Shown here one piece after another: positions 15,831 to 24,412 of a DNA stretch of 64,000 bases (positions are counted from its first letter, which is position 1; each line of letters begins with the position of its first letter). The stretch is from an uncultured Paracoccaceae bacterium (lineage in GTDB: Bacteria > Pseudomonadota > Alphaproteobacteria > Rhodobacterales > Rhodobacteraceae). The stretch lies in contig CATOSU010000003.1 of assembly GCA_951812615.1 (NCBI GenBank), positions 310,001-374,000 of the forward strand, in the 5' to 3' direction. The notes below the pieces were generated by a model. The model worked only from the letters and a program-made list of their open reading frames with translations, did not search any database and was not told the origin of the DNA. Position numbers and translations under genes: made by a program.

Positions 15831-16151
15831 TCAGGCGGCTTCGGCCTGAGCAGCTGCGTTGCGGCGTTCGCTTTCTTCGCGCGACAGTGCAACGGATGTC
15901 CGAACACCGCGGCCGACAAATTCCATCAGCCCGCTCACAACCCGCTCGTTGGGGTCGATACCCGCACAGGTCAAAACTTCGCGACCGTCGCGCGACCGCG
16001 CCCAGCGGGCAATCTGCTCGGGTCCATTGCCGTATTTCTTATCATCGGCAATTGCGTCGTCCAGCGCAGCCAACACGACGGCTGCAAAAAGTTTCCGGGC
16101 ACGGTTCCCTTGTTCAGTATTAAAGGCCGTGCCGTCAACGAAATCTCGCAT
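15831..16151 (-). CDS. DUF6280-type conserved hypothetical protein
   Basis: This 106-residue soluble protein begins MRDFVDGTAFNTEQGNRARK and contains DDAIADDKKYGNGPEQIARW. It resembles a small family conserved in Rhodobacteraceae (DUF6280, recalled rather than searched). The second half is helical and ends in an alanine/glutamate-rich tail. No catalytic motif is evident. It is divergent from efp, with a 218-base gap that should contain both promoters. Confidence 0.65.
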   Translation of the reverse strand: MRDFVDGTAFNTEQGNRARKLFAAVVLAALDDAIADDKKYGNGPEQIARWARSRDGREVLTCAGIDPNERVVSGLMEFVGRGVRTSVALSREESERRNAAAQAEAA

Positions 16152-16369
16152 CTCGTTTCCCTTGTTTTTCTTGCTCTTGTATTTTCGGCGTGGCGTCCTT
16201 TATGACGAAACCAGACTGATTCGGATACCCCGATATTGCATGGCTGATATGCGTCTGCTGCATACCTTTCTGCGCCAGAAACACGAGATATCGTTGTCTT
16301 GCCACACTGAACCTCGCCATATATAGGACGGCGCGAACGTGCATCAACCGTCCGCGAAGGTTTTATGAC

Positions 16370-16699
16370 ATGCCCAGAATCAACGGTAACGAAATCCGCC
16401 CAGGTAATGTTCTGGAGCACAATGACGGATTGTGGGCGGCGGTGAAGGTCGATCATGTCAAACCCGGGAAGGGCGGCGCTTTTGCCCAGGTCGAACTGCG
16501 CAACCTGCGCAACGGGTCCAAACTGAACGAACGGTTTCGCAGTGCCGACAAGGTCGAGCGTGTGCGGCTCGAGCAGAAGGACATGCAGTTTCTGTACGAA
16601 AACGACGGCATGCTCGTGTTCATGGACACCGAAACTTACGATCAGGTTGAACTGCCCTCGGACATCCTCGGCGAACGCCGCCCGCCGAGATATGGTTGA
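16370..16699 (+). pseudogene. efp: Elongation factor P, 5' part (gene split by an insertion sequence)
   Basis: The first 105 codons are a normal EF-P. The N-terminal domain has the tip loop KPGKGGAF with Lys34, the residue that is modified in many bacteria, and it is followed by the start of the middle domain, ending DILGERRP. After codon 105 the frame enters the insertion sequence and reads four foreign residues before TGA (16697-16699). EF-P enters the ribosomal E site and relieves stalling at consecutive prolines. The missing C-terminal domains are at 18074-18325, in a continuation that would rejoin exactly. The truncated product lacks most of the second and all of the third domain and should be non-functional. 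Confidence 0.93.
16678..16684. repeat. Target-site duplication, left copy (CCGCCCG)
   Basis: This copy encodes the RP of EF-P residues 104-105 and is repeated at 18070-18076. IS256 elements normally duplicate 8-9 bases, so one base may have diverged or the ends are off by one. Confidence 0.75.
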
Positions 16700-16712
16700 A
16701 AGTTGGTGATGG
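16687..16712 (+). repeat. IS left inverted repeat
   Basis: The end carries GATATGG then AAAGTTGGTGATGGC. It matches the reverse complement of 18043-18069 with scattered mismatches and a long shared block. Confidence 0.8.
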
Positions 16713-16781
16713 CCCCTGAGGGGCGGCATATCAAGGCGGTGCTGAAGCGCCGTCAATTCTCAAGAGAAAGGGATATGCCAC

Positions 16782-18038
16782 ATGTCGAAATCTACCGTTG
16801 TTCCATTCGAGCTATCATCGGAATTTTCACCTGATCCGCTGACTGAGGTCATTCAGTTCGGGGCACGCGAGCTGTTGCGAACGGCTGTGCAGGCTGAGGT
16901 TGCCGGTTTCATGGCGGTTCACGCGCAGCTTCTGGACAAGGAAGGTCGCCAGCGTCTGGTGCGCCACGGGTTCCTGCCGGAGCGCGAGGTGATGACCGGG
17001 ATCGGCACGGTGCCCGTTCAGGTGCCCCGGGTCCGCGACCGGGGTGCGAACATCGATGGCAGCAAGATCAGGTTCCGTTCATCCTTGGTGCCGCCGTATC
17101 TCCGCAAAGCGAAGTCCGTCGAGGAGCTGCTGCCCTGGCTTTACCTGAAGGGCATTTCAACGGGGGACTTCAGCGAGGCGCTGGCCGCCCTTTTGGGGCC
17201 GGATGCAGAGGGGCTGTCAGCCTCCACGATCACGCGACTGAAGGCGACCTGGTGGGACGAGTATGAAGCCTGGCGCAAGCGTGACCTGTCGGGCAAGCGC
17301 TATGTCTACATCTGGGCGGACGGGGTCTGCTTCACGCCCCGTTTGGACGGGGATCGTCAATGTATGTTGGTGATTATCGGCGCTGACGAGTACGGAGAAA
17401 AGGACGTTTTGAGCATCATGGACGGATTCCGGGAGAACGCGGACAGCTGGCGGGACCTGTTACGCGGTCTGAGGAAACGCGGCCTGACGGTGCCGCCCGA
17501 GCTTGCTGTCGGTGATGGCGCGCTTGGGTTCTGGACGGCGCTGCGGGATGTCTATCCGACCACCCGTGAGCAGCGGTGCTGGGTCCACAAGACGGCCAAT
17601 GTAACGGGCGCGATGCCCAAGTCGCTGCGGGAAAAAGCCAAGGCCGATCTGCAGGATATTTGGATGGCCGAGACGAAGAAGGAAGCCAATGCGGCCTTCG
17701 ATCTCTTCGTGGAAACCTACGGCCTGAAATACGAGCGGGCCGTGGCCAGGCTGGTCAAGGACCGCGACGTGTTGCTGACCTTCTATGACTTCCCGGCCGA
17801 ACACTGGAAACACATCCGGACCACGAACCCGATCGAAAGCGTCTTTGCCACGGTCCGCAACCGAACGCGCAAAACCAAAGGATGCCTGAACCGCAAGACC
17901 GCCCTCGCCATGGTCTTCAGGTTGATGATGTCGGCCAAGAAGAAGTGGAGGAAGATCTCAGGGCCAAACCGTCTGCCCGAAGTGATCCAGGGGATTGCCT
18001 TCAAGGACGGGATCAGGCAACGTCAAAACGCCGCCTGA
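16782..18038 (+). CDS. IS256-family transposase
   Basis: The 418-residue DDE transposase appears complete. The three catalytic acids sit in IWADGVCF (about residue 180), LAVGDGALGFW (about residue 245) and TTNPIESVF (about residue 350). RCWVHKTANV and FYDFPAEHWKHIRTTNP are hallmark blocks of the family. The reading frame is undamaged, so the element may still be mobile. The ATG at 16782 has GAGAAAGGGAT just upstream. It catalyses cut-and-paste or copy-out movement of the surrounding element. Confidence 0.95.
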   Translation: MSKSTVVPFELSSEFSPDPLTEVIQFGARELLRTAVQAEVAGFMAVHAQLLDKEGRQRLVRHGFLPEREVMTGIGTVPVQVPRVRDRGANIDGSKIRFRSSLVPPYLRKAKSVEELLPWLYLKGISTGDFSEALAALLGPDAEGLSASTITRLKATWWDEYEAWRKRDLSGKRYVYIWADGVCFTPRLDGDRQCMLVIIGADEYGEKDVLSIMDGFRENADSWRDLLRGLRKRGLTVPPELAVGDGALGFWTALRDVYPTTREQRCWVHKTANVTGAMPKSLREKAKADLQDIWMAETKKEANAAFDLFVETYGLKYERAVARLVKDRDVLLTFYDFPAEHWKHIRTTNPIESVFATVRNRTRKTKGCLNRKTALAMVFRLMMSAKKKWRKISGPNRLPEVIQGIAFKDGIRQRQNAA

Positions 18039-18042
18039 TCAC

Positions 18043-18069
18043 GCCGTCACCAACTTTTGGGCATAACTC
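18043..18069 (-). repeat. IS right inverted repeat
   Basis: Read on the minus strand it gives GAGTTATGCCC then AAAAGTTGGTGACGGC, matching the left end at 16687-16712. Confidence 0.8.
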
Positions 18070-18076
18070 CCGCCCG
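18070..18076. repeat. Target-site duplication, right copy (CCGCCCG)
   Basis: It repeats the left copy at 16678-16684. EF-P coding resumes with CCG (18074-18076) and TTCCTGCAAGAC. Confidence 0.75.
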
Positions 18077-18325
18077 TTCCTGCAAGACGGCATGACGATC
18101 GTTGTGGAGTTTTACGAGGCCGAAGCCCTGAACGCGTCGCTGCCGCAGAAAGTGACCTGCAAGGTTGTCGAAACCGAACCGGTCGTCAAAGGACAGACGG
18201 CGGCAAACTCGTTCAAGCCGGCGGTGCTGGACAACGGCGTGAAGGTCACCGTGCCGCCATTTGTCGGGCAGGACGAACTGATCGTGGTGAACACCGAAAC
18301 TATGGAATATTCCGAGCGCGCCTGA
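18074..18325 (+). pseudogene. efp: Elongation factor P, 3' part
   Basis: This is the remainder of EF-P after the insertion, beginning PFLQDGMTIVVEFYE and ending TETMEYSERA at TGA 18323-18325. It holds the rest of the middle OB domain and the whole C-terminal OB domain, with VKVTVPPFVGQDELIVVNTE. It is intact and undecayed relative to normal EF-P, which suggests the insertion is recent. It has no start codon of its own with a clear ribosome site, although an internal ATG (GMTIVVEF) could start a partial peptide. Joined to the 16370 part it gives a full-length EF-P of about 188 residues. Confidence 0.92.
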
Positions 18326-18327
18326 AC

Positions 18328-19281
18328 CTAGGCCGGGCCAGGTCGCGGCGCTGCCATTTCACGCAGCAGTTCGAATTTCACCCGCGTTGCGCTGACCTGT
18401 CGGTAGAATGCGATCAGGAAGCTGGTCGGCCCCTGCAGCCGGGCCAACCCGGCTGTGGCGGCAACGACCGTGCCCACATCAGTGCGCCCGTCGATCACGT
18501 ACCAGCCGCCCAGGAGCAGCACCGCGACCGTGCCGCCGCCGCTGAGAGCGCTGACAACAAACTTGGTCGACAGCTTCCAAATGAACATCTTGCGGCGGGT
18601 TTCAAAGATACGGTCGAAATCATCCAGAATGGATTGCTGCACGGCCTGAAACTCTGATTCCAGCACCTTGTCGGTCGCTCCCCGCAGAATGTGAACGCGC
18701 TCTGCGACCAGCCGGTTCACCTGAGTTTGCGTGAGCAAAACCAGAATGACTTGCGGCAGAATAATGCACATCGCGATCATCCCCAGCCCGGGCTGCGAGG
18801 CGGCGATGAACGTCACGACGGAAAACAGCGTGCCGATCTGCACGACCGGATCGGAAAACGCACCGCCGACAAACTTTCCCAGTTCTTCGGCTTCGGCAGA
18901 GATCATGGTTGCCAGCGTGCCTTCGCCGAGGCCGGTTTCACCTTCCGTGGCGCGTGAAACGCTGCCCTGGTAGATGCGACTACGGAGAAACCGGATCGTG
19001 TCCTCGCCCAGCGTCCCAGCCCGGTATCCCAGCACCCATTTCAGGATGAGGCTGAGCAGGACCAGCGCGAACATTTCGGCGCACATTTGAACCAGGTCGG
19101 CATGCATTGCGCCGCGGTCCGACAGGGCGTTCACGATGTTTTTTTGGTATTGCAGCGGGATCGCGGCCAGCGCGGCAATTGCAACCGAAAGCACGATCAG
19201 AATGATCTGGCGTTTCCAAGTGACCCGCCAGATGGCGACATACATTTGAAGCATCGGTTTTCCCCGTCGACCGTTGTTCAA
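18328..19281 (-). CDS. ABC transporter six-helix membrane protein without ATPase domain
   Basis: The 317-residue protein contains the six-helix type I exporter membrane domain: hydrophobic segments near residues 25-45, 70-90, 150-170, 175-195, 250-275 and a weaker final one. It has no Walker A, signature or Walker B motif anywhere in the frame. It resembles the ABC_membrane_3 group, in which the nucleotide-binding half is absent. An in-frame ATG at residue 10 (MLQMYVAIW) is an alternative start. It lies 34 bases after the HlyD-type adaptor on the same strand, so the two probably form an envelope export or regulatory pair. How it is energised is unknown. Confidence 0.72.
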   Translation of the reverse strand: MNNGRRGKPMLQMYVAIWRVTWKRQIILIVLSVAIAALAAIPLQYQKNIVNALSDRGAMHADLVQMCAEMFALVLLSLILKWVLGYRAGTLGEDTIRFLRSRIYQGSVSRATEGETGLGEGTLATMISAEAEELGKFVGGAFSDPVVQIGTLFSVVTFIAASQPGLGMIAMCIILPQVILVLLTQTQVNRLVAERVHILRGATDKVLESEFQAVQQSILDDFDRIFETRRKMFIWKLSTKFVVSALSGGGTVAVLLLGGWYVIDGRTDVGTVVAATAGLARLQGPTSFLIAFYRQVSATRVKFELLREMAAPRPGPA

Positions 19282-19315
19282 AACTGGCGCGGTGGATGCC
19301 GAAGCGCAAGCCGGA

Positions 19316-20158
19316 TCAGTTGTCCCTGATCTCCGGGCGGACCTTCACCTTCATTCCGGGCCTCAGCAGGGCCTTGGGGTTTTCGACCTCGGCCCAGACG
19401 GTCAGTTCCCCGGTCACCGGATCCACGTTTGCGGAAACCTGGCTGGGGCTGGCCCGATGGGGATACTCCCATGTTTCGGACAGGATGATCGTCAGTTCCA
19501 CCCGCTCCAGCAGGTCCAGCGGAAGTCTCATGTCGGTGATTTCCAGGTCTTCGATCCGTTCCACGTATGGGACGGTGTAGGTCAGTCGCACGGGATCGAG
19601 CTGTACGATCCGGGCCAGCGGTTTCCGCCCGGGTTTGACATAAGTTCCCAGCGCAACATCCGGTGGGCTGATCACACCATCGATGGGCGCGCGGATGACC
19701 GCTTTTTCAAGGTCTTTCTGCGCGGCAAGCAGGTCCGCGCGGGTTTTGGCCAGCACCGCCCCGGCCAGCGTGTGCGCCGCTTCTGTTTTAAAGAACGCGA
19801 CATCGGTTACTGATCCGCGCTCCTTCAGTTTCACCGCACGTTCCAGGTCGCGCCGGGCAGACGCCGCGGTCAGCTCGGCCCGAATAACGTTGGACCGCGC
19901 GGTTTCAACCTCGATCCGAAACTTCGTCTCATCGAGGATCACCAGAGGCTGACCTTGTTCAACGTAAGAACCGGCTTCGAAAAGGATGTCGGTAACGATG
20001 CTTTCAATTGAAGCGGAGACTTCGGCGGTTTGAACGGCATCGATCCGGCCGTTCCAGAGGATCGAGTCCTCTGCTGATGCACTGTTGGCGGAAATGGCCA
20101 GAGAAAGGCCCAGAAACAGAATGACGGTCTTGACGTGGTCACGCGCGCGGTCAGGCAT
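19316..20158 (-). CDS. HlyD/RND-type periplasmic adaptor protein
   Basis: From the ATG at 20158 the protein is 280 residues with a signal peptide (ending near ANSASA). The split lipoyl-like domain appears as ESIVTDILFEAGSYVEQGQPLVILDETK and later APIDGVISPPDVALGTYVKPG. Between them is a coiled-coil hairpin (about residues 75-145), and a beta-barrel with VRLTYTVPYVE follows. Adaptors of this kind bridge an inner-membrane transporter to a TolC-type duct. It is followed directly by the ATPase-less membrane protein. A longer reading from 20203 would put residues ahead of the signal peptide and is less likely. Confidence 0.8.
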   Translation of the reverse strand: MPDRARDHVKTVILFLGLSLAISANSASAEDSILWNGRIDAVQTAEVSASIESIVTDILFEAGSYVEQGQPLVILDETKFRIEVETARSNVIRAELTAASARRDLERAVKLKERGSVTDVAFFKTEAAHTLAGAVLAKTRADLLAAQKDLEKAVIRAPIDGVISPPDVALGTYVKPGRKPLARIVQLDPVRLTYTVPYVERIEDLEITDMRLPLDLLERVELTIILSETWEYPHRASPSQVSANVDPVTGELTVWAEVENPKALLRPGMKVKVRPEIRDN

Positions 20159-20234
20159 CGTTTTCCCCTCCGAGACAGGAGTCCAATACGGCGATGATAC
20201 CAACTGCGCAGCCTCGGGTCACCCGTACCGCAGA

Positions 20235-20969
20235 TCAGGCGGTAGTGACGATTGCCTCGCCGGCCGACATATCTTTGCCGGCCCGGTCGAACCGGAGATA
20301 TGCGATCGCCTGATCGCCGTGTTGGGTGTAAAGCGTGCCCGCCGCCTTGCCGTCGGACAGAATCGCAGTGCCGACCGGCGCGGTATTTTCCAGGTGAACG
20401 GTGCAGAGGCCCTTTCGCAGCTCGGTCTTGTGCTTCATCCGCGCGGTGACTTCCTGCCCGACATAGCAGCCCTTTTTGAAATCCACGCCCTGCAGCCGTT
20501 CGAATCCGGCTTCAAGGATGAAAGTGTCGGGGGTGAGTTCGATACCGAATTCGGGAATGCAATGGGCAACGCGGATTTCGTCCCAATCGGTCCCGTCATC
20601 CGATTCCGGTGCGTCCGAGTACCGGCGCCAACCCAGCGCCGGATGCCGCGGGTCCCCGAACGCGTCGGCGGGGGTCGGCCCCGTGCCGCGCTGCAGGTTC
20701 AGCCCGGACTCGGAGATCGAGACATCTGCGCGCAGCTTGTACATGTTCAGCCGCTTCAGTGTTGCCTCAGCTGCGGCGGCGGGCAGATCAACCAGAACGT
20801 CCGCCCCGTCGCGCGCGAGGAAGAAATCTGTCAGAAACTTTCCCTGCGGGGTCAGCAGGGCGGCATAGACCAGCCCGCGGTCCAACCCGCTCACGTCATT
20901 TGTCACCAGATCCTGAAGGAATTTCAGGGTATCAGCGCCCTGCAGCCGTAGGATACGTCTTTGGGTCAT
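20235..20969 (-). CDS. ygfZ: Folate-binding protein YgfZ (GcvT-like, Fe-S maintenance)
   Basis: This 244-residue protein belongs to the GcvT-like YgfZ/IBA57 family, which uses tetrahydrofolate to help build or repair certain iron-sulfur enzymes. The signature K-G-C-Y-x-G-Q-E appears as KKGCYVGQEVTARMKHK near residue 170, with the conserved cysteine. The start MTQRRILRLQGADTLKFLQDLVTND is typical, which fixes the ATG at 20969; a longer frame to 21347 only reads through the opposing glycosyltransferase gene. It is divergent from that gene by 34 bases. Confidence 0.88.
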   Translation of the reverse strand: MTQRRILRLQGADTLKFLQDLVTNDVSGLDRGLVYAALLTPQGKFLTDFFLARDGADVLVDLPAAAAEATLKRLNMYKLRADVSISESGLNLQRGTGPTPADAFGDPRHPALGWRRYSDAPESDDGTDWDEIRVAHCIPEFGIELTPDTFILEAGFERLQGVDFKKGCYVGQEVTARMKHKTELRKGLCTVHLENTAPVGTAILSDGKAAGTLYTQHGDQAIAYLRFDRAGKDMSAGEAIVTTA

Positions 20970-21003
20970 GCCATGGTTCCTTGCACGCTCTGCAGGTTGA
21001 TAT

Positions 21004-21720
21004 ATGAAACTGTCCCGAATTGAACAGAGGAACCCGGTCTTGACCGCCGCACTTTCTATCATCGTGCCGACGCTGAATGCGGCATCGACGCTGCCCGCCT
21101 GTCTCGAGCCGCTGATGGAGGGGGTGTTGACCGGTCTGGTGCGGGATCTGGTCGTCACGGATGAAGACTCCGGGGACGAAACCCTGACGATCGCCGACGC
21201 GGCCGGGGCGACGATGGTAAAGGGCACGGCCTCTCGCGGAGGACAGTTGCGGCGCGGTGTCGAGGCGGCACAGGGCGAGTGGTTCCTGATCCTGCATGCC
21301 GACACGGTTCTGGAGCCGGGGTGGAGCGCCGTTGCCGCCGAACACATTCAAAACCGCGCCGGTGCCGGGTATTTCTCGCTGGCCTTCGATCAGCGGGGCG
21401 TCATGCCCGGGTGGACCGCCGGATGGGCAAACTTCCGGTCCCGTGTATTTGCATTGCCTTATGGGGATCAGGGATTGCTGGTGTCCCGCTCGGATTATGA
21501 ACGGGCCGGAGGGTACCCGGATCAGCCGCTGATGGAGGACGTGCATCTGGTTCGGGCGCTGCCGTGCCCGCTGGTCGCGCTGAACGCGGTGGCCGTCACC
21601 AGCGCGGGAGGCTATCGGCAGTCGGGCTGGCTGCGCCGGGGCACGCGGAACCTGTGGACGCTGGCCCGCTATTTTGCCGGGACCGATCCGGCCCGGCTGG
21701 CAGATGGATACAGGCGCTGA
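21004..21720 (+). CDS. Family 2 glycosyltransferase (TIGR04283-like)
   Basis: The 238-residue protein has the GT-A nucleotide-sugar fold: ALSIIVPTLNAASTLP at the start, EWFLILHADTVLEPGW as the acidic metal-binding motif near residue 95, and GDQGLLVSR and LMEDVHLVR further on. The MEDV block and short length match the small GT2 group often linked to arsenosugar or selenodomain genes (recalled family). The acceptor is unknown. The N-terminus may instead start slightly later, before LTAALSIIV. Confidence 0.78.
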   Translation: MKLSRIEQRNPVLTAALSIIVPTLNAASTLPACLEPLMEGVLTGLVRDLVVTDEDSGDETLTIADAAGATMVKGTASRGGQLRRGVEAAQGEWFLILHADTVLEPGWSAVAAEHIQNRAGAGYFSLAFDQRGVMPGWTAGWANFRSRVFALPYGDQGLLVSRSDYERAGGYPDQPLMEDVHLVRALPCPLVALNAVAVTSAGGYRQSGWLRRGTRNLWTLARYFAGTDPARLADGYRR

Positions 21721-21733
21721 GTTTCGTCCGGGT

Positions 21734-23593
21734 TCAGCCGAACAGTCGCCGCGTCAGGCGGCCAAGCCAGGACGTGTGCAACGCGGTGCTGCCGGGCACG
21801 TCCTGTGCCACGGAAATGGCGCTGGTCGGATCGATGACCGTTTTGCCGTCCTGAAACTGCAGACGGTAGAGATCGGCATAGATGCCGCCACGCGCCAATA
21901 ACTCGTCATGTGTGCCGGCATCGACCACGCGTCCGCGGTCCATCACAACGATCTTATCGGCATTGCGGACCGTGCTCAGCCGGTGCGCGATCACAAGCGT
22001 CGTGCGCCCACCTGCCAGCCGGTCCAGTGCGGACTGAACCACCTTTTCGGACTGCGCATCCAGCGCGCTGGTGGCCTCGTCCAGCAGCAGTACAGGCGTG
22101 TCCCGCAACAGGGCGCGGGCAATGACCACACGCTGCCGCTGACCGCCCGAAAGCGCTGATCCGCGCGGGCCAACCTCGGTGTCGAGCCCGTGGTCCAGCT
22201 TGGGCAGGAAGTCAGATACATGCGCGGCCTCCAGCACCTCCTGCAGGCGTTCTGCGGACACATCGGTGCGGCCCAGCAGGATGTTCTCGCGCAGGGTTTC
22301 GTCGAACAGCAGCGCCTCCTGACTGACAACGGAAAACAGGTTGCGCAGGTCGTCGAGCATCATCGCGCGCGCCTCGACACCGCCGATCGTCACCGCGCCG
22401 GATTGCGGGTCGACAAGGCGGGTCAGAACGTTGAATATCGTCGATTTTCCCGCGCCGGACGCCCCGACCAGAGCAGTGGTTTTACCCGCCTCGGCCACCA
22501 GCGACAGATCGTTCAGAACCTTCGCGTCACCATAGCTGAGCGACACATTTTCCAGCCGCACTTCCGGCAAGCCCGCCGGCGGTGGCACCGGGTTGTCCGG
22601 TGACGTGAGCTTGATCGGCGCGTCCAGCAATTCCTTGATCCGTTCCATCGCCGCGGCCGCGACCTGCCAGAGGCCGCTGATCGCACCCAGCCGGCGCAGC
22701 GGTTCAAAGGCCAGCCCCATCGCAGTGAAAAAACTCATGAACTGCCCGACAGTCTTTTCGCCGGATACGATCTCTCCGCCGCCGTAAACGAGGACCGCGA
22801 GAAATCCGAAACCGGCCATGATGTCCATCAGCCCGGGGATCGAGGCCGACCCCAGGGTCGCCCGGACCTCGCGCTTGATGAAAGCTTCGGTTTTGTCCTT
22901 GTATTGCCGCAGCTGATAGGATTCCAACCCGTTCAGCTTGATCGGTACAATGCCGTGAAACACTTCATCCAGCCGCGTTGCCAGCCCTGCGCCCAGATCC
23001 CGCGCGGACCGGGCCTGTTTTCGCACAAAGCGCTGGACCACCGCGATCGGCAGGAACAGGACCGGCAGGCCAATCAGGGTGACGGCCGTCCATCGCCAGT
23101 CGATGCTGATTGCAACAGCCATAAGCGCGATCAGCGCGATCGCATCCCGGCCGGCGCCGGTAATGACCGCCCGCCAGACATCGTTGACGGCGTTTACGTC
23201 CATCTGGACGCGCTGAATCAGAAACCCGGGCGGGTGAACATGGTGGAATGCACCGTCCTGTTTCATCGCCCGGGCGAGCAGGTCAAACCGCAGCTGTGCC
23301 GCTGTCCGTTGTGAAATCCGCGCCATGATGGCCTGCTGTGCCACGCCGGAACAGGCCCGCATCATGAAGATGCCCATCACCGCCAGTCCGACCCATGCGA
23401 TTGCGGTGGTGTCGCCGCCGACAAAGACGTCGTCGAACATCGGCCGCATCATGTAGCTGAGCGCGCCCAGCATTGACCCTTCAAGCGTCATGAACAGCAG
23501 CGCAAGCAGCAGCCAGCCAATATGAGTGCGCAGATAATCCCGCCACAACCATATCAGCAATTCCTTGCTGGTTGCTTCGGGCCCGCCGCTCAT
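21734..23593 (-). CDS. msbA: MsbA-type lipid/drug ABC exporter, full half-transporter
   Basis: The 619-residue protein has a six-helix membrane domain (about residues 15-320) and a nucleotide-binding domain. Walker A is GASGAGKST, the signature is LSGGQRQRV and Walker B is PVLLLDEATSALD, followed by the switch histidine in LVIAHRLSTV. It is a homodimeric exporter of the MsbA/lipid A flippase type, moving lipid from the inner to the outer leaflet of the cytoplasmic membrane. It overlaps the upstream phosphatase gene by four bases (ATGA), so the two are co-translated. Substrate specificity between lipid A and other amphiphiles is inferred. Confidence 0.85.
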   Translation of the reverse strand: MSGGPEATSKELLIWLWRDYLRTHIGWLLLALLFMTLEGSMLGALSYMMRPMFDDVFVGGDTTAIAWVGLAVMGIFMMRACSGVAQQAIMARISQRTAAQLRFDLLARAMKQDGAFHHVHPPGFLIQRVQMDVNAVNDVWRAVITGAGRDAIALIALMAVAISIDWRWTAVTLIGLPVLFLPIAVVQRFVRKQARSARDLGAGLATRLDEVFHGIVPIKLNGLESYQLRQYKDKTEAFIKREVRATLGSASIPGLMDIMAGFGFLAVLVYGGGEIVSGEKTVGQFMSFFTAMGLAFEPLRRLGAISGLWQVAAAAMERIKELLDAPIKLTSPDNPVPPPAGLPEVRLENVSLSYGDAKVLNDLSLVAEAGKTTALVGASGAGKSTIFNVLTRLVDPQSGAVTIGGVEARAMMLDDLRNLFSVVSQEALLFDETLRENILLGRTDVSAERLQEVLEAAHVSDFLPKLDHGLDTEVGPRGSALSGGQRQRVVIARALLRDTPVLLLDEATSALDAQSEKVVQSALDRLAGGRTTLVIAHRLSTVRNADKIVVMDRGRVVDAGTHDELLARGGIYADLYRLQFQDGKTVIDPTSAISVAQDVPGSTALHTSWLGRLTRRLFG

Positions 23594-24303
23594 CCCAGCA
23601 GTTTCCAGCCCTTGAAGCCGGCCTGAATCGCGGGCCGGTCGTATTCATTGGCGACCCAGTCTTCGAACGAGATCGGCGACCGCGCATTTCGATCAGCGTA
23701 GCAGTCCAGCATGTGGTCCAGAATGCCCACATGGCTGTTGCGGATGTGCAGGTAGCGGGGCGACAGCATCCGCCGGGCCTTTTCGACAGGCTCCCCTTCC
23801 ATGACCATCAGCCATATGGCCGAGGCCAGACCGGCACGGTCGGCGCCGGATTTGCAGTGCATGACAAAGGGGCGCTCGATGGCCCTGAAAGCCGCGATCA
23901 GGTTCAGCAGTTCTTCCTGAGTGGCCGCGGCGCGGGCCTGCATCGACGTGGCGCGCAGGTCCAGCCCGATTTCCTGACAGCTGACCAGTTCCGTGAGGTA
24001 ATGCGCGGTGTCGCTGGCCCCGCGCAGGGTCAGGATGGTGCGAATTCCCTGGTCACGCATCTTCTGCAGGCGGGTATGGGTGGGCTGATTGGACCGGTAA
24101 ACACCCGGCGAAACTTCGTGGAAGTTGGTCCAGAAGGACCTCAGGAACGCGTGATCGAAGAAATTGTTGTAAATCCACGCCTTGCGTCCGTTGCCCGGAA
24201 TGGTCGGGTCAACGTTGTAATGAGCGCGAACGCGCCCTTCCCATCTGACGATCTCTGCGGCGAGGCCCATGCCAAACCCTTGTACTGACGTTGCGCTCTG
24301 CAA
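23590..24303 (-). CDS. Tyrosine/dual-specificity phosphatase-like protein
   Basis: The 237-residue protein carries the cysteine phosphatase loop HCKSGADRAG (C-x5-R) near residue 165, preceded by IRTILTLRGASDTAHY and followed by an acidic helix region. This is the fold of protein tyrosine or dual-specificity phosphatases, some of which dephosphorylate lipids or lipid A. Translational overlap with the MsbA-type exporter suggests a role in envelope lipid handling, but that is inference. No signal peptide is obvious, so it is probably cytoplasmic. Confidence 0.78.
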   Translation of the reverse strand: MQSATSVQGFGMGLAAEIVRWEGRVRAHYNVDPTIPGNGRKAWIYNNFFDHAFLRSFWTNFHEVSPGVYRSNQPTHTRLQKMRDQGIRTILTLRGASDTAHYLTELVSCQEIGLDLRATSMQARAAATQEELLNLIAAFRAIERPFVMHCKSGADRAGLASAIWLMVMEGEPVEKARRMLSPRYLHIRNSHVGILDHMLDCYADRNARSPISFEDWVANEYDRPAIQAGFKGWKLLG

Positions 24304-24412
24304 GGCAACCGCGCCGATCTAAAGTGTCGCGCCGCCTCAATCAAGATACCGGATCAGATTGACGCGGCTTCGCAGGTGGATAGTCTGCGCCCTGCTCTTA
24401 CAGGAACCTGCC

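Larger units (their letters stand above)
16685..18069 (+). mobile_element. IS256-family insertion sequence in efp
   Basis: The element is about 1.39 kb, encodes one transposase and has related inverted ends. The left end (16687-16712) contains AAAGTTGGTGATGGC, and the right end (18043-18069), read in reverse, contains AAAAGTTGGTGACGGC. The sequence CCGCCCG flanks both sides (16678-16684 and 18070-18076) as the visible part of a target duplication; the eighth base differs. EF-P reading resumes in frame immediately after the right copy, so the boundaries are well fixed. The coding strand is the same as that of efp. Confidence 0.92.
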
